The notes beneath the pieces are model-generated. The model was not told the DNA's origin, did not search any database, and saw only the letters and a program-made list of their open reading frames with translations. 64,000 nt of DNA, taken from the NCBI GenBank assembly GCA_964550855.1, contig CAZKBQ010000004.1, positions 54,342-118,341 of the forward strand, given 5' to 3'. Each line of letters begins with the position of its first letter. The stretch's first letter is position 1. The position numbers were made by a program, and so were the translations under genes. Source of the stretch: JAGOBP01 sp964550855 (GTDB lineage: Bacteria; Chloroflexota; Anaerolineae; Fen-1058). This document shows positions 43,302 through 52,100 of this stretch, piece after piece.

Positions 43302-44276
43302 ATGAGTGACGCGGCACCGGTTGATAGTGGTATCCGGCTGTTTGCCGGGTCGTCACATCCGGCCCTGGCCGAGGAGTTGGGTCAATACCTGCAAGTGCCG
43401 CTCAGCCCGGTGGAGATCATTCGCTTTCCCAACGAGAACATTTTTGTGCGGCTGCTGGCCAGCGTGCGCGGCAAGGATGTGTTTGTCATCCAGACCCTGT
43501 GCGCGCCGGTCAGTCACAACATCATGGAATTGTTGATCATGCTGGATACGGTGAAGCGCGCCAATGCGGGGCGCATCACCGCCGTGATGCCGTACTTTGC
43601 CTACGGCCGCAGCGACAAGAAGGATCAACCGCGCGTGCCGATTACGGCCCGGCTGCTGGCCGATCTGATTCACACGGCCGGCGCCGATCGGTTTCTGACG
43701 CTGGATCTGCACGCAGGGCAGATCCAGGGGTTCTTTAACATCCCCGGCGATGAAGTCAGCACGTTCCACCTGCTGTGTGATTACATGATCGAAAAACAGC
43801 TGGGCGCGCAGCCGGGGGGTGCAGTCGTCGTAACGGCCGATCTGGGGTATGCTAAGAAGGGGCGCAATTTTGCGCAGGCGCTGCAGCTGCCCATGGCCTT
43901 CATCGAGAAGCGGCGGGCCGGCAATGATGCCAACGCGCAGGCGCTGACCGTCATCGGCGAGGTGGCCGGCAAGACGGTGATTCTGGTGGACGACGAGGTG
44001 GACACGGCCGGCTCGATGGTGGGCGCGGTGCGGATTCTCAAGGAGAGCGGCGCGGGCGATGTGTACCTGTGTTTTACGCATCCCATCCTGTCGCCGCCGG
44101 CGATCGATCGGCTGCGCGCGCTGCCCATCAAGGAGATTATCACGACCAACAGCGTGCCTGTGCCGCCGGAGAAGCGGCTGCGCAACATGGTGCAGCTGTC
44201 GGTGGCGCCGCTGCTGGGCGAAGTGATGCACCGGATTCACGAGGGTCTGTCGGTGGGGCAGATGTTTAATGAGTAG
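43302..44276 (+). CDS. prs: Ribose-phosphate pyrophosphokinase
   Basis: A 324-residue PRPP synthetase, which makes PRPP from ribose-5-phosphate and ATP for nucleotide, His and Trp synthesis. The N-terminal family pattern IRLFAGSSHPALAEEL and the flexible PYFAYGRSDKKDQPRVPITARL loop are present. The PRPP-binding loop reads VILVDDEVDTAGS (226-238), where typical sequences have DDMIDTAGT. Length fits class I enzymes (about 315). It is followed by a GC hairpin and a heptanucleotide repeat before secA. Confidence 0.94.
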   Translation: MSDAAPVDSGIRLFAGSSHPALAEELGQYLQVPLSPVEIIRFPNENIFVRLLASVRGKDVFVIQTLCAPVSHNIMELLIMLDTVKRANAGRITAVMPYFAYGRSDKKDQPRVPITARLLADLIHTAGADRFLTLDLHAGQIQGFFNIPGDEVSTFHLLCDYMIEKQLGAQPGGAVVVTADLGYAKKGRNFAQALQLPMAFIEKRRAGNDANAQALTVIGEVAGKTVILVDDEVDTAGSMVGAVRILKESGAGDVYLCFTHPILSPPAIDRLRALPIKEIITTNSVPVPPEKRLRNMVQLSVAPLLGEVMHRIHEGLSVGQMFNE

Positions 44277-44277
44277 C

Positions 44278-44304
44278 CGCCGGAACACCGGCGGGCGTTG
44301 CTTG
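44278..44304 (+). terminator. GC hairpin after prs
   Basis: CCGCCGG (44278-44284), loop AACA, CCGGCGG (44289-44295), then GCGTTGCTT. The T tract is weak, so termination may be partial. Confidence 0.45.
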
Positions 44305-44325
44305 AAGTTGAAACCGATACCAACG

Positions 44326-44353
44326 ATTAGAGATCAGAAATCAGAAATAACAT
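44326..44353 (+). repeat. Heptanucleotide tandem repeat before secA
   Basis: Units GATTAGA, GATCAGA, AATCAGA, AATAACA: a 7-bp period ending directly at the secA start codon. The AT-rich array replaces any recognisable ribosome-binding site. Confidence 0.75.
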
Positions 44354-44354
44354 C

Positions 44355-47267
44355 ATGTTCAAGAATCTGTTCAACAAAATTGCGGGCGACAGCAACTCGC
44401 GCTACGTGAGCAAGCTGCAGCCCATTGTCGATGAAATCAACGGACTGGAGCGTGAGTATGAGGCCCTGTCCGATGACGAGCTGCGCGCCGTCACGGCGGA
44501 TTTTCGCGCGGAACTGGCGGAGACACTGAGCGGCCTGCGGGCCGAGCTGGAGGAAGCGCGCCAGACAATGCAGCAGGCAACGGACGATATCGATCACCGC
44601 CGCCAGCTGGAATTCAAAGTCAAGAAACTTGAAGATGAATTCTTCAAGGCCGAGCACGACAAGCTCACGGAGTTCTTGCCGCACGCGTTTGCGGCGGTTC
44701 GCGAATCGGCCAAGCGCTACATCGGCCAGCGTCACTTCGACGTGCAGCTAATCGGCGGCATCGTGCTGCATCAGGGTCAGATTGCGGAGATGAAGACCGG
44801 CGAGGGCAAGACCATCGTCGCCACGCTGCCGTTGTATCTCAATGCGCTGGCCGGGCACGGCGGCCACCTGGTCACGCCCAACGACTATCTGTCCAAGGTG
44901 GGCGCGCAGCTGATGGGGCCGATCTATCACGGCCTGGGCCTGAGCGTGGGCGTCATCCAGCATGAGTCGGCCTTCCTGTTTGATCCGTCGATCAAGTCTG
45001 CGGATGAACGCTACAACCATCTGCGGCCCGTCCCGCGCCAGCAGGCTTATCAGGCCGACGTTACGTATGGCACCAACAACGAATTTGGCTTTGACTACCT
45101 GCGTGATAACATGGTGGTGGATCTGAGCCAGTGCGTCCAGCGCGAGCTGCACTATGCCATCGTGGACGAGGTGGATAATATCCTGATCGACGAGGCGCGC
45201 ACGCCGTTGATCATCTCCGGCCCGGCCGAAGAGTCCAGCGACTTGTACGTGCGCTTTGCCGAGCTGGTGCGCCGGCTCAAGCCGACGACCAACGACGACG
45301 AAGACAATCCTAACGGCGACTACGTGGTCGATCTGAAGTCGCGCGGCGCGACGCTGACCGAGGCCGGCATCGAGAAGATCGAGAAATGGCTGGGGATCGA
45401 TAATCTGTACGATCCGCAGTACTTCGAATGGATCCCGTATCTGGACAACGCCTTGCGCGCGGAAGTCGTGTACAAGCCCGACAAGGATTACATTGTCAAG
45501 GACGGCCAGGTCATCATCGTCGACGAGTTTACGGGCCGCTTGATGTTTGGTCGGCGGTACAGCGAAGGCCTGCATCAGGCCATCGAAGCCAAGGAGAAGG
45601 TCGCGGTCCAGCGCGAGAGCCTGACCTACGCCACCATCACCTTCCAGAACTATTTCCGCATGTATCGCCGGCTGGCGGGGATGACGGGCACGGCCAAGAC
45701 GGAAGAAGAAGAATTCCAGAAGATTTACAATCTCGACGTGGTGGTCATTCCCACTCATCGTCCGATGATTCGCGAAGATCTGCCCGACATGATCTTCAAA
45801 ACCGAGGATGCCAAGTTCCGATCGGTGGTGCAGGAGATCGAAGCGCTGCATACCGCCGGTCGGCCGGTGCTCATCGGCACGGTGGCGATCGAAACTTCGG
45901 AACGGCTGTCGGGCATGTTGAAGCGGCGCGGCATCCCGCACAATGTGCTGAACGCCAAGGAGCACGAGAAGGAAGCCGTGTTCATCGCGCAGGCCGGTCG
46001 GTCTGGCGCCGTCACCGTGGCCACCAATATGGCCGGCCGCGGCGTGGACATTCTGCTGGGCGGCAATGCCGAAGGGCTGGCGCGCGAAACGTTGCGCAAG
46101 AGCGGCGTCGATCTGGCGACCGTCTCGCCTGAACAGTGGCAGGCGGCGCTGAGCGAAGCGCAGGCTCAGGTGGCGGTTGACCGTGAGAAGGTGGTGGCGC
46201 TGGGCGGGCTGCATATTCTGGGCACCGAGCGCCACGAGGCGCGCCGCATCGACAACCAGCTGCGCGGCCGCGCCGGCCGCCAGGGCGATCCCGGTTCCAG
46301 CCGGTTCTACATCTCGCTGGAAGACGATCTGATGCGGCGCTTCGGCGGTGACCGCATCAAGGGCGTGATGGATTGGGCCAAGATGGACGACGAGCAGCCG
46401 CTGGAACACTCGCTGCTCAGCAAGTCCATCGAGCAGGCGCAGGTGCGGGTGGAAGGCTACAACTTTGACATCCGCAAGCACGTGCTGGAATATGACGATG
46501 TGGTCAACACGCAGCGCGGCGTCATTTACGCGCAGCGCCGCAAGATTCTGACCGAGCAGAATTTGCGGCCCATCATCATGGACATGATCTACGATGAGAT
46601 TCACGCGCTGGTGGCGCAGCATACTGCCGGCTCGTATGACGATTACGATCTCAGCGGCCTGATGATTGGGGCACGCGGCCTGATCCCGCTGCCGGCCACG
46701 CTGACGCCGGAGGACTGGCGGGACGAGAAGCCCGATCGGATTGAAGAACAGCTCATCGAGTATGCCGAAAAAGCGTACGAGGCCAAGTCGAAACAGCTGG
46801 GCGATTTGATGCCGCAGGCAGAGCGGCAAACGCTGCTGCGCGCGGTGGACAATCACTGGGTGCGGCATCTGACCGATCTGGACGGGCTGCGGGAAGGCAT
46901 TGGGCTGCGCGCCTTTGGGCAGCAGAACCCGGTGGTGGCGTACAAAAAGGAAGCGGCCGATATGTACGATGCGATGCTGGCTTCCATTCGCAGCCAGGTG
47001 GCGCGTGACATCTTTCGGGTGCAGATTATGCCGCAGATGCCGGTGGCCGCTCCGGCCCGCCGGCTCAGCACCAATGCGCCGGGCAGCACCGGTAAAGGCC
47101 GCCTGCCTGTGCGCACGGTGGCGTCAGATGCCATTGGCCGCAACGATCCGTGTCCGTGCGGCAGCGGCAAGAAGTATAAGCAGTGCCACGGCGCGCCGGG
47201 CGCCGCGCCGCTGCCGGTGGCGGCCGGCGGCAAAGCGGCTGTCGCGCCGACCAAGACCCGCAAATGA
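44355..47267 (+). CDS. secA: Preprotein translocase ATPase SecA
   Basis: The 970-residue motor of Sec protein export. Walker A reads MKTGEGKT (near 146), preceded by the LIGGIVLHQGQIAEM motif. The DEVDNILIDEARTPLIISG segment is Walker B, and the HERDEAR/GRQGDPGSSRF region (HEARRIDNQLRGRAGRQGDPG) follows. The helical scaffold and a C-terminal zinc-binding SEC-C motif (CPCGSGKKYKQCH, from 933) are present. Length and layout are those of a full SecA1. No clear ribosome site precedes the ATG. The downstream wHTH gene starts in an ATGA overlap with its stop, so secA heads or joins a signalling operon. Confidence 0.97.
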   Translation: MFKNLFNKIAGDSNSRYVSKLQPIVDEINGLEREYEALSDDELRAVTADFRAELAETLSGLRAELEEARQTMQQATDDIDHRRQLEFKVKKLEDEFFKAEHDKLTEFLPHAFAAVRESAKRYIGQRHFDVQLIGGIVLHQGQIAEMKTGEGKTIVATLPLYLNALAGHGGHLVTPNDYLSKVGAQLMGPIYHGLGLSVGVIQHESAFLFDPSIKSADERYNHLRPVPRQQAYQADVTYGTNNEFGFDYLRDNMVVDLSQCVQRELHYAIVDEVDNILIDEARTPLIISGPAEESSDLYVRFAELVRRLKPTTNDDEDNPNGDYVVDLKSRGATLTEAGIEKIEKWLGIDNLYDPQYFEWIPYLDNALRAEVVYKPDKDYIVKDGQVIIVDEFTGRLMFGRRYSEGLHQAIEAKEKVAVQRESLTYATITFQNYFRMYRRLAGMTGTAKTEEEEFQKIYNLDVVVIPTHRPMIREDLPDMIFKTEDAKFRSVVQEIEALHTAGRPVLIGTVAIETSERLSGMLKRRGIPHNVLNAKEHEKEAVFIAQAGRSGAVTVATNMAGRGVDILLGGNAEGLARETLRKSGVDLATVSPEQWQAALSEAQAQVAVDREKVVALGGLHILGTERHEARRIDNQLRGRAGRQGDPGSSRFYISLEDDLMRRFGGDRIKGVMDWAKMDDEQPLEHSLLSKSIEQAQVRVEGYNFDIRKHVLEYDDVVNTQRGVIYAQRRKILTEQNLRPIIMDMIYDEIHALVAQHTAGSYDDYDLSGLMIGARGLIPLPATLTPEDWRDEKPDRIEEQLIEYAEKAYEAKSKQLGDLMPQAERQTLLRAVDNHWVRHLTDLDGLREGIGLRAFGQQNPVVAYKKEAADMYDAMLASIRSQVARDIFRVQIMPQMPVAAPARRLSTNAPGSTGKGRLPVRTVASDAIGRNDPCPCGSGKKYKQCHGAPGAAPLPVAAGGKAAVAPTKTRK

Positions 47268-47698
47268 ACGACGAGTCTGAGAACTTCCAGGAGTGGAATC
47301 CGCCCGCCTGCCGGCGCAGTTCGTTGCCGGGCGGCGCCGATCTGGCGCGCCGCCTGATGGACGATATGGATCCCGAAGTGCTGGAATTTCTCAAGACGGC
47401 GGTTAACACCTTTGTCAAGTGGGACTTGGTGTTGTTCTTTTACGAGAATCCCAACACGGCCGATGCGGCCGCCAACATCGCGCGTTACATCGGCCGCGAT
47501 GCGGCCAGCATTCAGGTTGAGCTGGATGAGCTGGTCAATGTGGGCGTGCTGCAGCGGGAATTTGCCGCCGACCTGGCGGTGTACTCGTTGACGTCAGACG
47601 CCCGGATTCGTGAGCGCATCCGGCAGTTTGCCTCGGCCAGCGACGACCGGCAGTTCCGCGTCAAGGCGATCTATCATCTCATCCGCGGCACGCGATAG
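47264..47698 (+). CDS. Winged-helix-like small protein coupled to secA
   Basis: A 144-residue protein. The middle part (about 40-105) reads as a winged helix: VKWDLVLFFYENPNTADAAANIARYIGRDAASIQVELDELVNVGVLQRE, followed by a wing and a C-terminal helical tail. This fits a transcription-factor-like or protein-interaction domain similar to those next to KaiC/RAD55-type ATPases. The ATG overlaps the secA stop (ATGA), so translation is coupled; upstream in-frame starts lie within secA. The KaiC-like gene follows by 22 bp. DNA binding has not been shown. Confidence 0.82.
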   Translation: MNDESENFQEWNPPACRRSSLPGGADLARRLMDDMDPEVLEFLKTAVNTFVKWDLVLFFYENPNTADAAANIARYIGRDAASIQVELDELVNVGVLQREFAADLAVYSLTSDARIRERIRQFASASDDRQFRVKAIYHLIRGTR

Positions 47699-47720
47699 CC
47701 CGGCGCAGGAGTATCGAACT

Positions 47721-48482
47721 ATGGAACGCATCAAGACAGGCATTGCCGGGTTTGACGAGATGGTGTATGGCGGGTTCCTGCCGCAATCAGCCAATCTGAT
47801 TGAAGGTGCGCCGGGCACCGGCAAGACCACATTCGGCATGCAGTTCATCTACAATGGCATTACGCTTTACAACCAGCCCGGCCTGATCCTCACCTTTGAA
47901 GAGTTTGCCCAGCAATACTACGATGACGCCGCGAGCCTAGGGTGGGACCTTCGGGCGCTGGAAAAGGCCAACCGGCTGCGCGTCATCATGACCAGCCCCG
48001 AAGTCAGCCACGCCGATCTGGCGCGCGTCGACGGGCGCATCCAGGCCACCATCAGCGAAATCGGCGCCACCCGCATCCTGGTGGACAGTCTCTCGCACTT
48101 CGACCGGTTGAGTGAAGACCCGGTGACCCGGCGCGGCCTCCTGTACAGTTTCATCAACTCGCTCAAGCGTGAGGGGCTGACCAGTCTGCTGACTCGCGAA
48201 AGCCCGGCCCTCATCGGCGAGATTGAAGGCCCGGAGGAGGACGTGGCGTTCGTCGCCGATTCGTACATCCTGCTGCGCTACGTCGAGATTGAAAGCGCCA
48301 TTCGCAAAGCGTTGCTGGTGCTGAAACTGCGCGGCAGCGATCACGCCAAGGACATTCGCCAGTTCGAGATCACGCACCACGGCATCGAAGTGCAGTCCAA
48401 GTTCGAAGGTCGCGAAGGCATCATGAGCGGCAGCCCGCGACGCATGGCCGATTCCTTCGTCGAAGCTTTTGTCCGGCGTTGA
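47721..48482 (+). CDS. KaiC/RAD55-like RecA-family ATPase
   Basis: A 253-residue single-domain KaiC-type ATPase. It starts with RIKTGIAGFDEMVYGGFLP, then Walker A GAPGTGKTT (29-37), the catalytic glutamate pair E60-E61 in LTFEEF with the KaiC-like SLGWDL stretch after it, and Walker B ILVDSLSHF. Double-domain KaiC is the circadian clock ATPase; single-domain relatives act in archaeal and bacterial signalling. CAGGAG at 47706-47711 sets the ATG. It sits between a wHTH gene and two membrane proteins plus a GAF kinase, so it is probably the ATPase or switch part of that pathway. Confidence 0.9.
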   Translation: MERIKTGIAGFDEMVYGGFLPQSANLIEGAPGTGKTTFGMQFIYNGITLYNQPGLILTFEEFAQQYYDDAASLGWDLRALEKANRLRVIMTSPEVSHADLARVDGRIQATISEIGATRILVDSLSHFDRLSEDPVTRRGLLYSFINSLKREGLTSLLTRESPALIGEIEGPEEDVAFVADSYILLRYVEIESAIRKALLVLKLRGSDHAKDIRQFEITHHGIEVQSKFEGREGIMSGSPRRMADSFVEAFVRR

Positions 48483-48520
48483 TCATCGGCCGCGGCCCGG
48501 CACCGCGCCCTGGAACGCGC

Positions 48521-48811
48521 ATGGCCCTGCTACACATCCTGCTCACACTGTATAGCTGGCTGATGGTCAGCGCGCTAATCGTGATCGTCTATCGCATCGC
48601 GCGTTTCTACCAGCTCACGTCCGGCCGCCGGTCGTACTATCAACTCTTCAGCGTGCCGCTGGCCCTGCTCACCGGCAGCGCGCTGATCTACGCCGCCGCC
48701 GGCGTCCTGGTCGGTCAGGCTGTGGCCGATGTGCTGGCCGCACTGGGCGGCGCGGCGCTGGCGGTGCTGGGCGGCTACCTGCTGCGCTTGATGACAGGGA
48801 GCCGATCGTGA
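48521..48811 (+). CDS. Small membrane protein, three helices
   Basis: A 96-residue protein with three hydrophobic segments (about 4-24, 42-62, 66-88) separated by short basic loops (RIARFYQLTSGRRSYYQ). I do not recognise a family. The ATG at 48521 is chosen; a TTG at 48479 would overlap the KaiC-like gene and add a Pro/Arg-rich leader that does not fit. It overlaps the next gene (GTGA). The two membrane proteins may form a complex with the kinase encoded after them, which lacks its own membrane segment. Confidence 0.75.
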   Translation: MALLHILLTLYSWLMVSALIVIVYRIARFYQLTSGRRSYYQLFSVPLALLTGSALIYAAAGVLVGQAVADVLAALGGAALAVLGGYLLRLMTGSRS

Positions 48812-49146
48812 GCGCGATTACTGGCCCGTTCTCCATCATCAGCCTGCTGGCGGAAATCTATCTGCTCTACATCTACGTCATCCTTAGCCGCAAACTGGGC
48901 ACTGTGACCAAGATGAAGCCTTACTACCGCGGTTTCTACGTAGCCATGGTACTCATCGGCCTTGCCGCCGTCGCCCATCTGATACGGCTGATCTCGGCGC
49001 TGGCGCCCCAGGCCGTCCCGCCGGTGTTCAACCTCGACGGATTCTACATCCTGCTCTATTACGCGCCCCTGGCGCTGGCCGGCACCCTGAGCCTGGCCAT
49101 CGCCTGGCGCTACTGGGGCTGGCTCTTCAAGGAGCGCGAACGATGA
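48808..49146 (+). CDS. Small membrane protein, three helices (second)
   Basis: A 112-residue protein with hydrophobic segments at about 8-28, 43-66 and 78-102, and short charged loops (RKLGTVTKMKPYYRG; KERER at the end). It starts with GTG overlapping the previous stop and ends in an ATGA overlap with the kinase gene. No family is recognised. It resembles its upstream neighbour in size and topology but not clearly in sequence. A role as membrane anchor or sensor for the soluble eight-GAF kinase is inferred from the tight gene coupling. Confidence 0.77.
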   Translation: MSAITGPFSIISLLAEIYLLYIYVILSRKLGTVTKMKPYYRGFYVAMVLIGLAAVAHLIRLISALAPQAVPPVFNLDGFYILLYYAPLALAGTLSLAIAWRYWGWLFKERER

Positions 49147-52100
49147 GCGCAGCCGCCTCGCCGCGCAAGCGATCTGCCCGTCAGGCCGCACCGCTGGACG
49201 CCGAGGCATTGCTGTACGGGCATGCCGGCCCCACCGCCGTCCTGGATCCGACAGGCTGTTTCCTGGCCGTCAATTCCCCCGCTCATCACCTGTTCGTCGC
49301 CGACGGCGAGACCTCGCTGGTCGGCCACGCGCTCAGCGATTTTCTCGAGACCTACTCACAGGCCCGCTGGCAGGAACTGCTCGATCAACTGGTGACGGCG
49401 CGCACCGAAGTGCGCGGCACACTGGACGTGATCGATCCGCGTGAGCACGTGCGGCAAACACTTGACGCGAGCCGCGTCGAATTGGCCGCGCGCCCCATCC
49501 TGCGCGGCCGGCGCGTGGCAGCGGTTCAGGCCTTCTTCAAACCGATCGGCCTCTCGACCTCGTCGGCTTTGCCCACGCCCCGGCAGATCCGCCTCGCCGA
49601 AGCGCTGCGGCAGGTGGCCGCCGTCCTCAACTCCACCCTGGACCTGACGACCGTCCTGGAACTGATCGTGTCGCAGCTCAAATCGGTGGTGCCGCTGGAC
49701 AGCTGCTCGGTGCTGCTGGCCGACCACCAGCGCTTTCATCTAGCCATCGCGCAAGGCTACGAAGCCCCCGTCATCGAACGCCTGTCTGCCCGGCACGCGC
49801 AGTTCCAGACCACCCGCTGGATCATCGAACATCTGGAGCCGCTGTACATCCCCGACACGCTGCAGGATTCACGTTGGGAACAGCTCTTACAGCCCGAAAA
49901 AATCCGATCGTGGATCGGCATGCCACTGGTCAACCGTTCCCGCGATCAGGTGTTGGGCATTCTCGGCATCGATCATCATCTGCCCGACGCTTACTCGGCT
50001 GACGATCTGGAGGCCGCCTACGCGTTTGCCGATCAGGCCGCCATCGCCATCGAAAACGCCCGGCTCTACGCCGAAGCGCGTCGCCGCGCCGAACACATGG
50101 CCGCGCTGTACAGCGTGTCCGAATCGGTGAGCCAGTCGCTGGATCTGGATACCACCCTGACCGCTGCGCTGGACAAGGCACTGGAAGTGGTTGGCGTGGA
50201 GGCCGGCGCCATCAGCCTCATCGAGCCGGACGCGCGCGAACTGGTCATTCGCGTGCATCGCGGCTGGCGTCAACAAGACCTGGTGCAGAACCTGCGCGTC
50301 AAACTCGGCGAAGGCTTGTCCGGGCAGGCCGTCATCACCGGCGACGTGGTCGTCACCGGCCGGCTCGACGACGAACCGCGCTTGGCCGTGCCGCGCGTGC
50401 GCGATGAGGGCGTGCTGGCCCAGGCGCTGGCGCCGATGCACGCACGCGGCCGCGTGGTGGGCGTGCTGGGCGTCATGAGCTATCGCCCGCACACCTTTCA
50501 GCCGCAAGCCATTGAAGTCCTGAAGTCCATCGCCGATCAGATCGGCCTGGCCATTGACAACGCGCAGCTCTACGCGCGAGAAACGCGCCGCGCCGCGCAG
50601 CTCACGCTGATCAACGAAGTGGCGCGCGACATCGCTTCCACGCTCGATGTCACCGGCCGGTTCGAGCGCGCCGTGCGCGCCATTTGCGATCGCTTTGGCT
50701 ATCACATGGTGGCCATCTTTGTCCCCGCTCCCGATCGGCAATCGCTCATCCTGGAGGCCAGTGCGGGCGGCCTGGCAGAAATGGTGGGGCCGAATTTCCG
50801 CCAGCCGATGGGCGTGGGCCTCATCGGGCTGGCCGCGCAGACGGGCGAAGTGATGTTATCGAACGACACCCGGACAGATCCACGTTACCTGCGTCCGGTG
50901 GCGCCTGAGCACGACTTCACCCGCTCGGAATTGTCGGTGCCGCTGCTGCAAGACGGCGCCGCCGGGCCGCGCACCGTCATCGGGGTGCTGGACCTGCAGC
51001 ACACGCAGGTTGGCGCCTTCCATGCCGAGGACGTGCAGGCCATGCAAACCCTGGCCGATCAGCTGGTGGTGTCCATCGCCAACGCGCACCTCTACACCCA
51101 GGCCCGGCAGCGCGTGGCCGAGCTGTCGGCGTTGCAGCAAGTCAGCCTGCAGATCACGGCCTCGCTCGATACCTGGTCGGTGCTGGAGATCATCGCGCAG
51201 ACCACGCTGACCCTGACCCAGGCCGATGATGTGCACATCTACTTATACGAGGCCGGCAGCGACACGCTCATCTTTGGCACGGCGCTCTGGCGCGACGGCT
51301 CGCGGCCGGCGGCGGTGGAGGCCCCGCGCAGCGACGACCTGACCTGGCAGGTGGTGCGCGGCCGCCAGCCGATCATCGTCAACGATGCGCCGGACCACCC
51401 GCTGTTCACCTCGGCCGCAGCCCGCGACTGGGGCGTGCAATCGATCGCCGGCCTGCCGCTGAAACGCGCCGATGAAGTGCTGGGGGTGTTTACTGTGGCC
51501 TTCACCAAGCCGCACTTCATCGATGCCGATGAGACGCGGCTGCTGACGTTGCTGTCTGATCAGGCCGCCATCGCCGTTGCCAATGCGCGCCTGTACGAGC
51601 AGACCAAACGCCGCCTCGACGAGCTGAGCCTGCTGCACGACATCTCGCTGGCCGGCACGTCTTCGCTGGACTTTCACGAGGTCAGCCAACGCACCGTCAT
51701 GGCCTTGCAGCACTCGCTGGGCTTTGAATACGTGGCGTTGTTTCTGGTGGATGACAATCGGGAATACTGCGAGCTATTCGCCACCTCTGAACTGGCCGCC
51801 GAGCTGGATCGCAATCCGCGCATTCGCATCGGCACCGGCATCGTCGGTTACGCCGTGCAGCACGGCACACCCCTCAATGTCCCCGATGTCACCCGGGATG
51901 CACGTTACCTATCAGGGATCGCCGTGGCCCGATCGGAATTGGCGGTGCCGCTGCGGGCCGGCGAGCGCGTCATCGGCGCGATCGACTTGCAAAGTCCGCG
52001 CCTCGGCGCTTTTTCAGCCAATGATGAACGCCTGTTAATGACGGTGGCCGGACAATGGGCGGTGTTACTGGACAATGCGCGGCTGTACGAATCGGAACGC

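Noticed and set aside
44748..46868. A 706-codon minus-strand frame
   Set aside because: Antisense shadow of secA.
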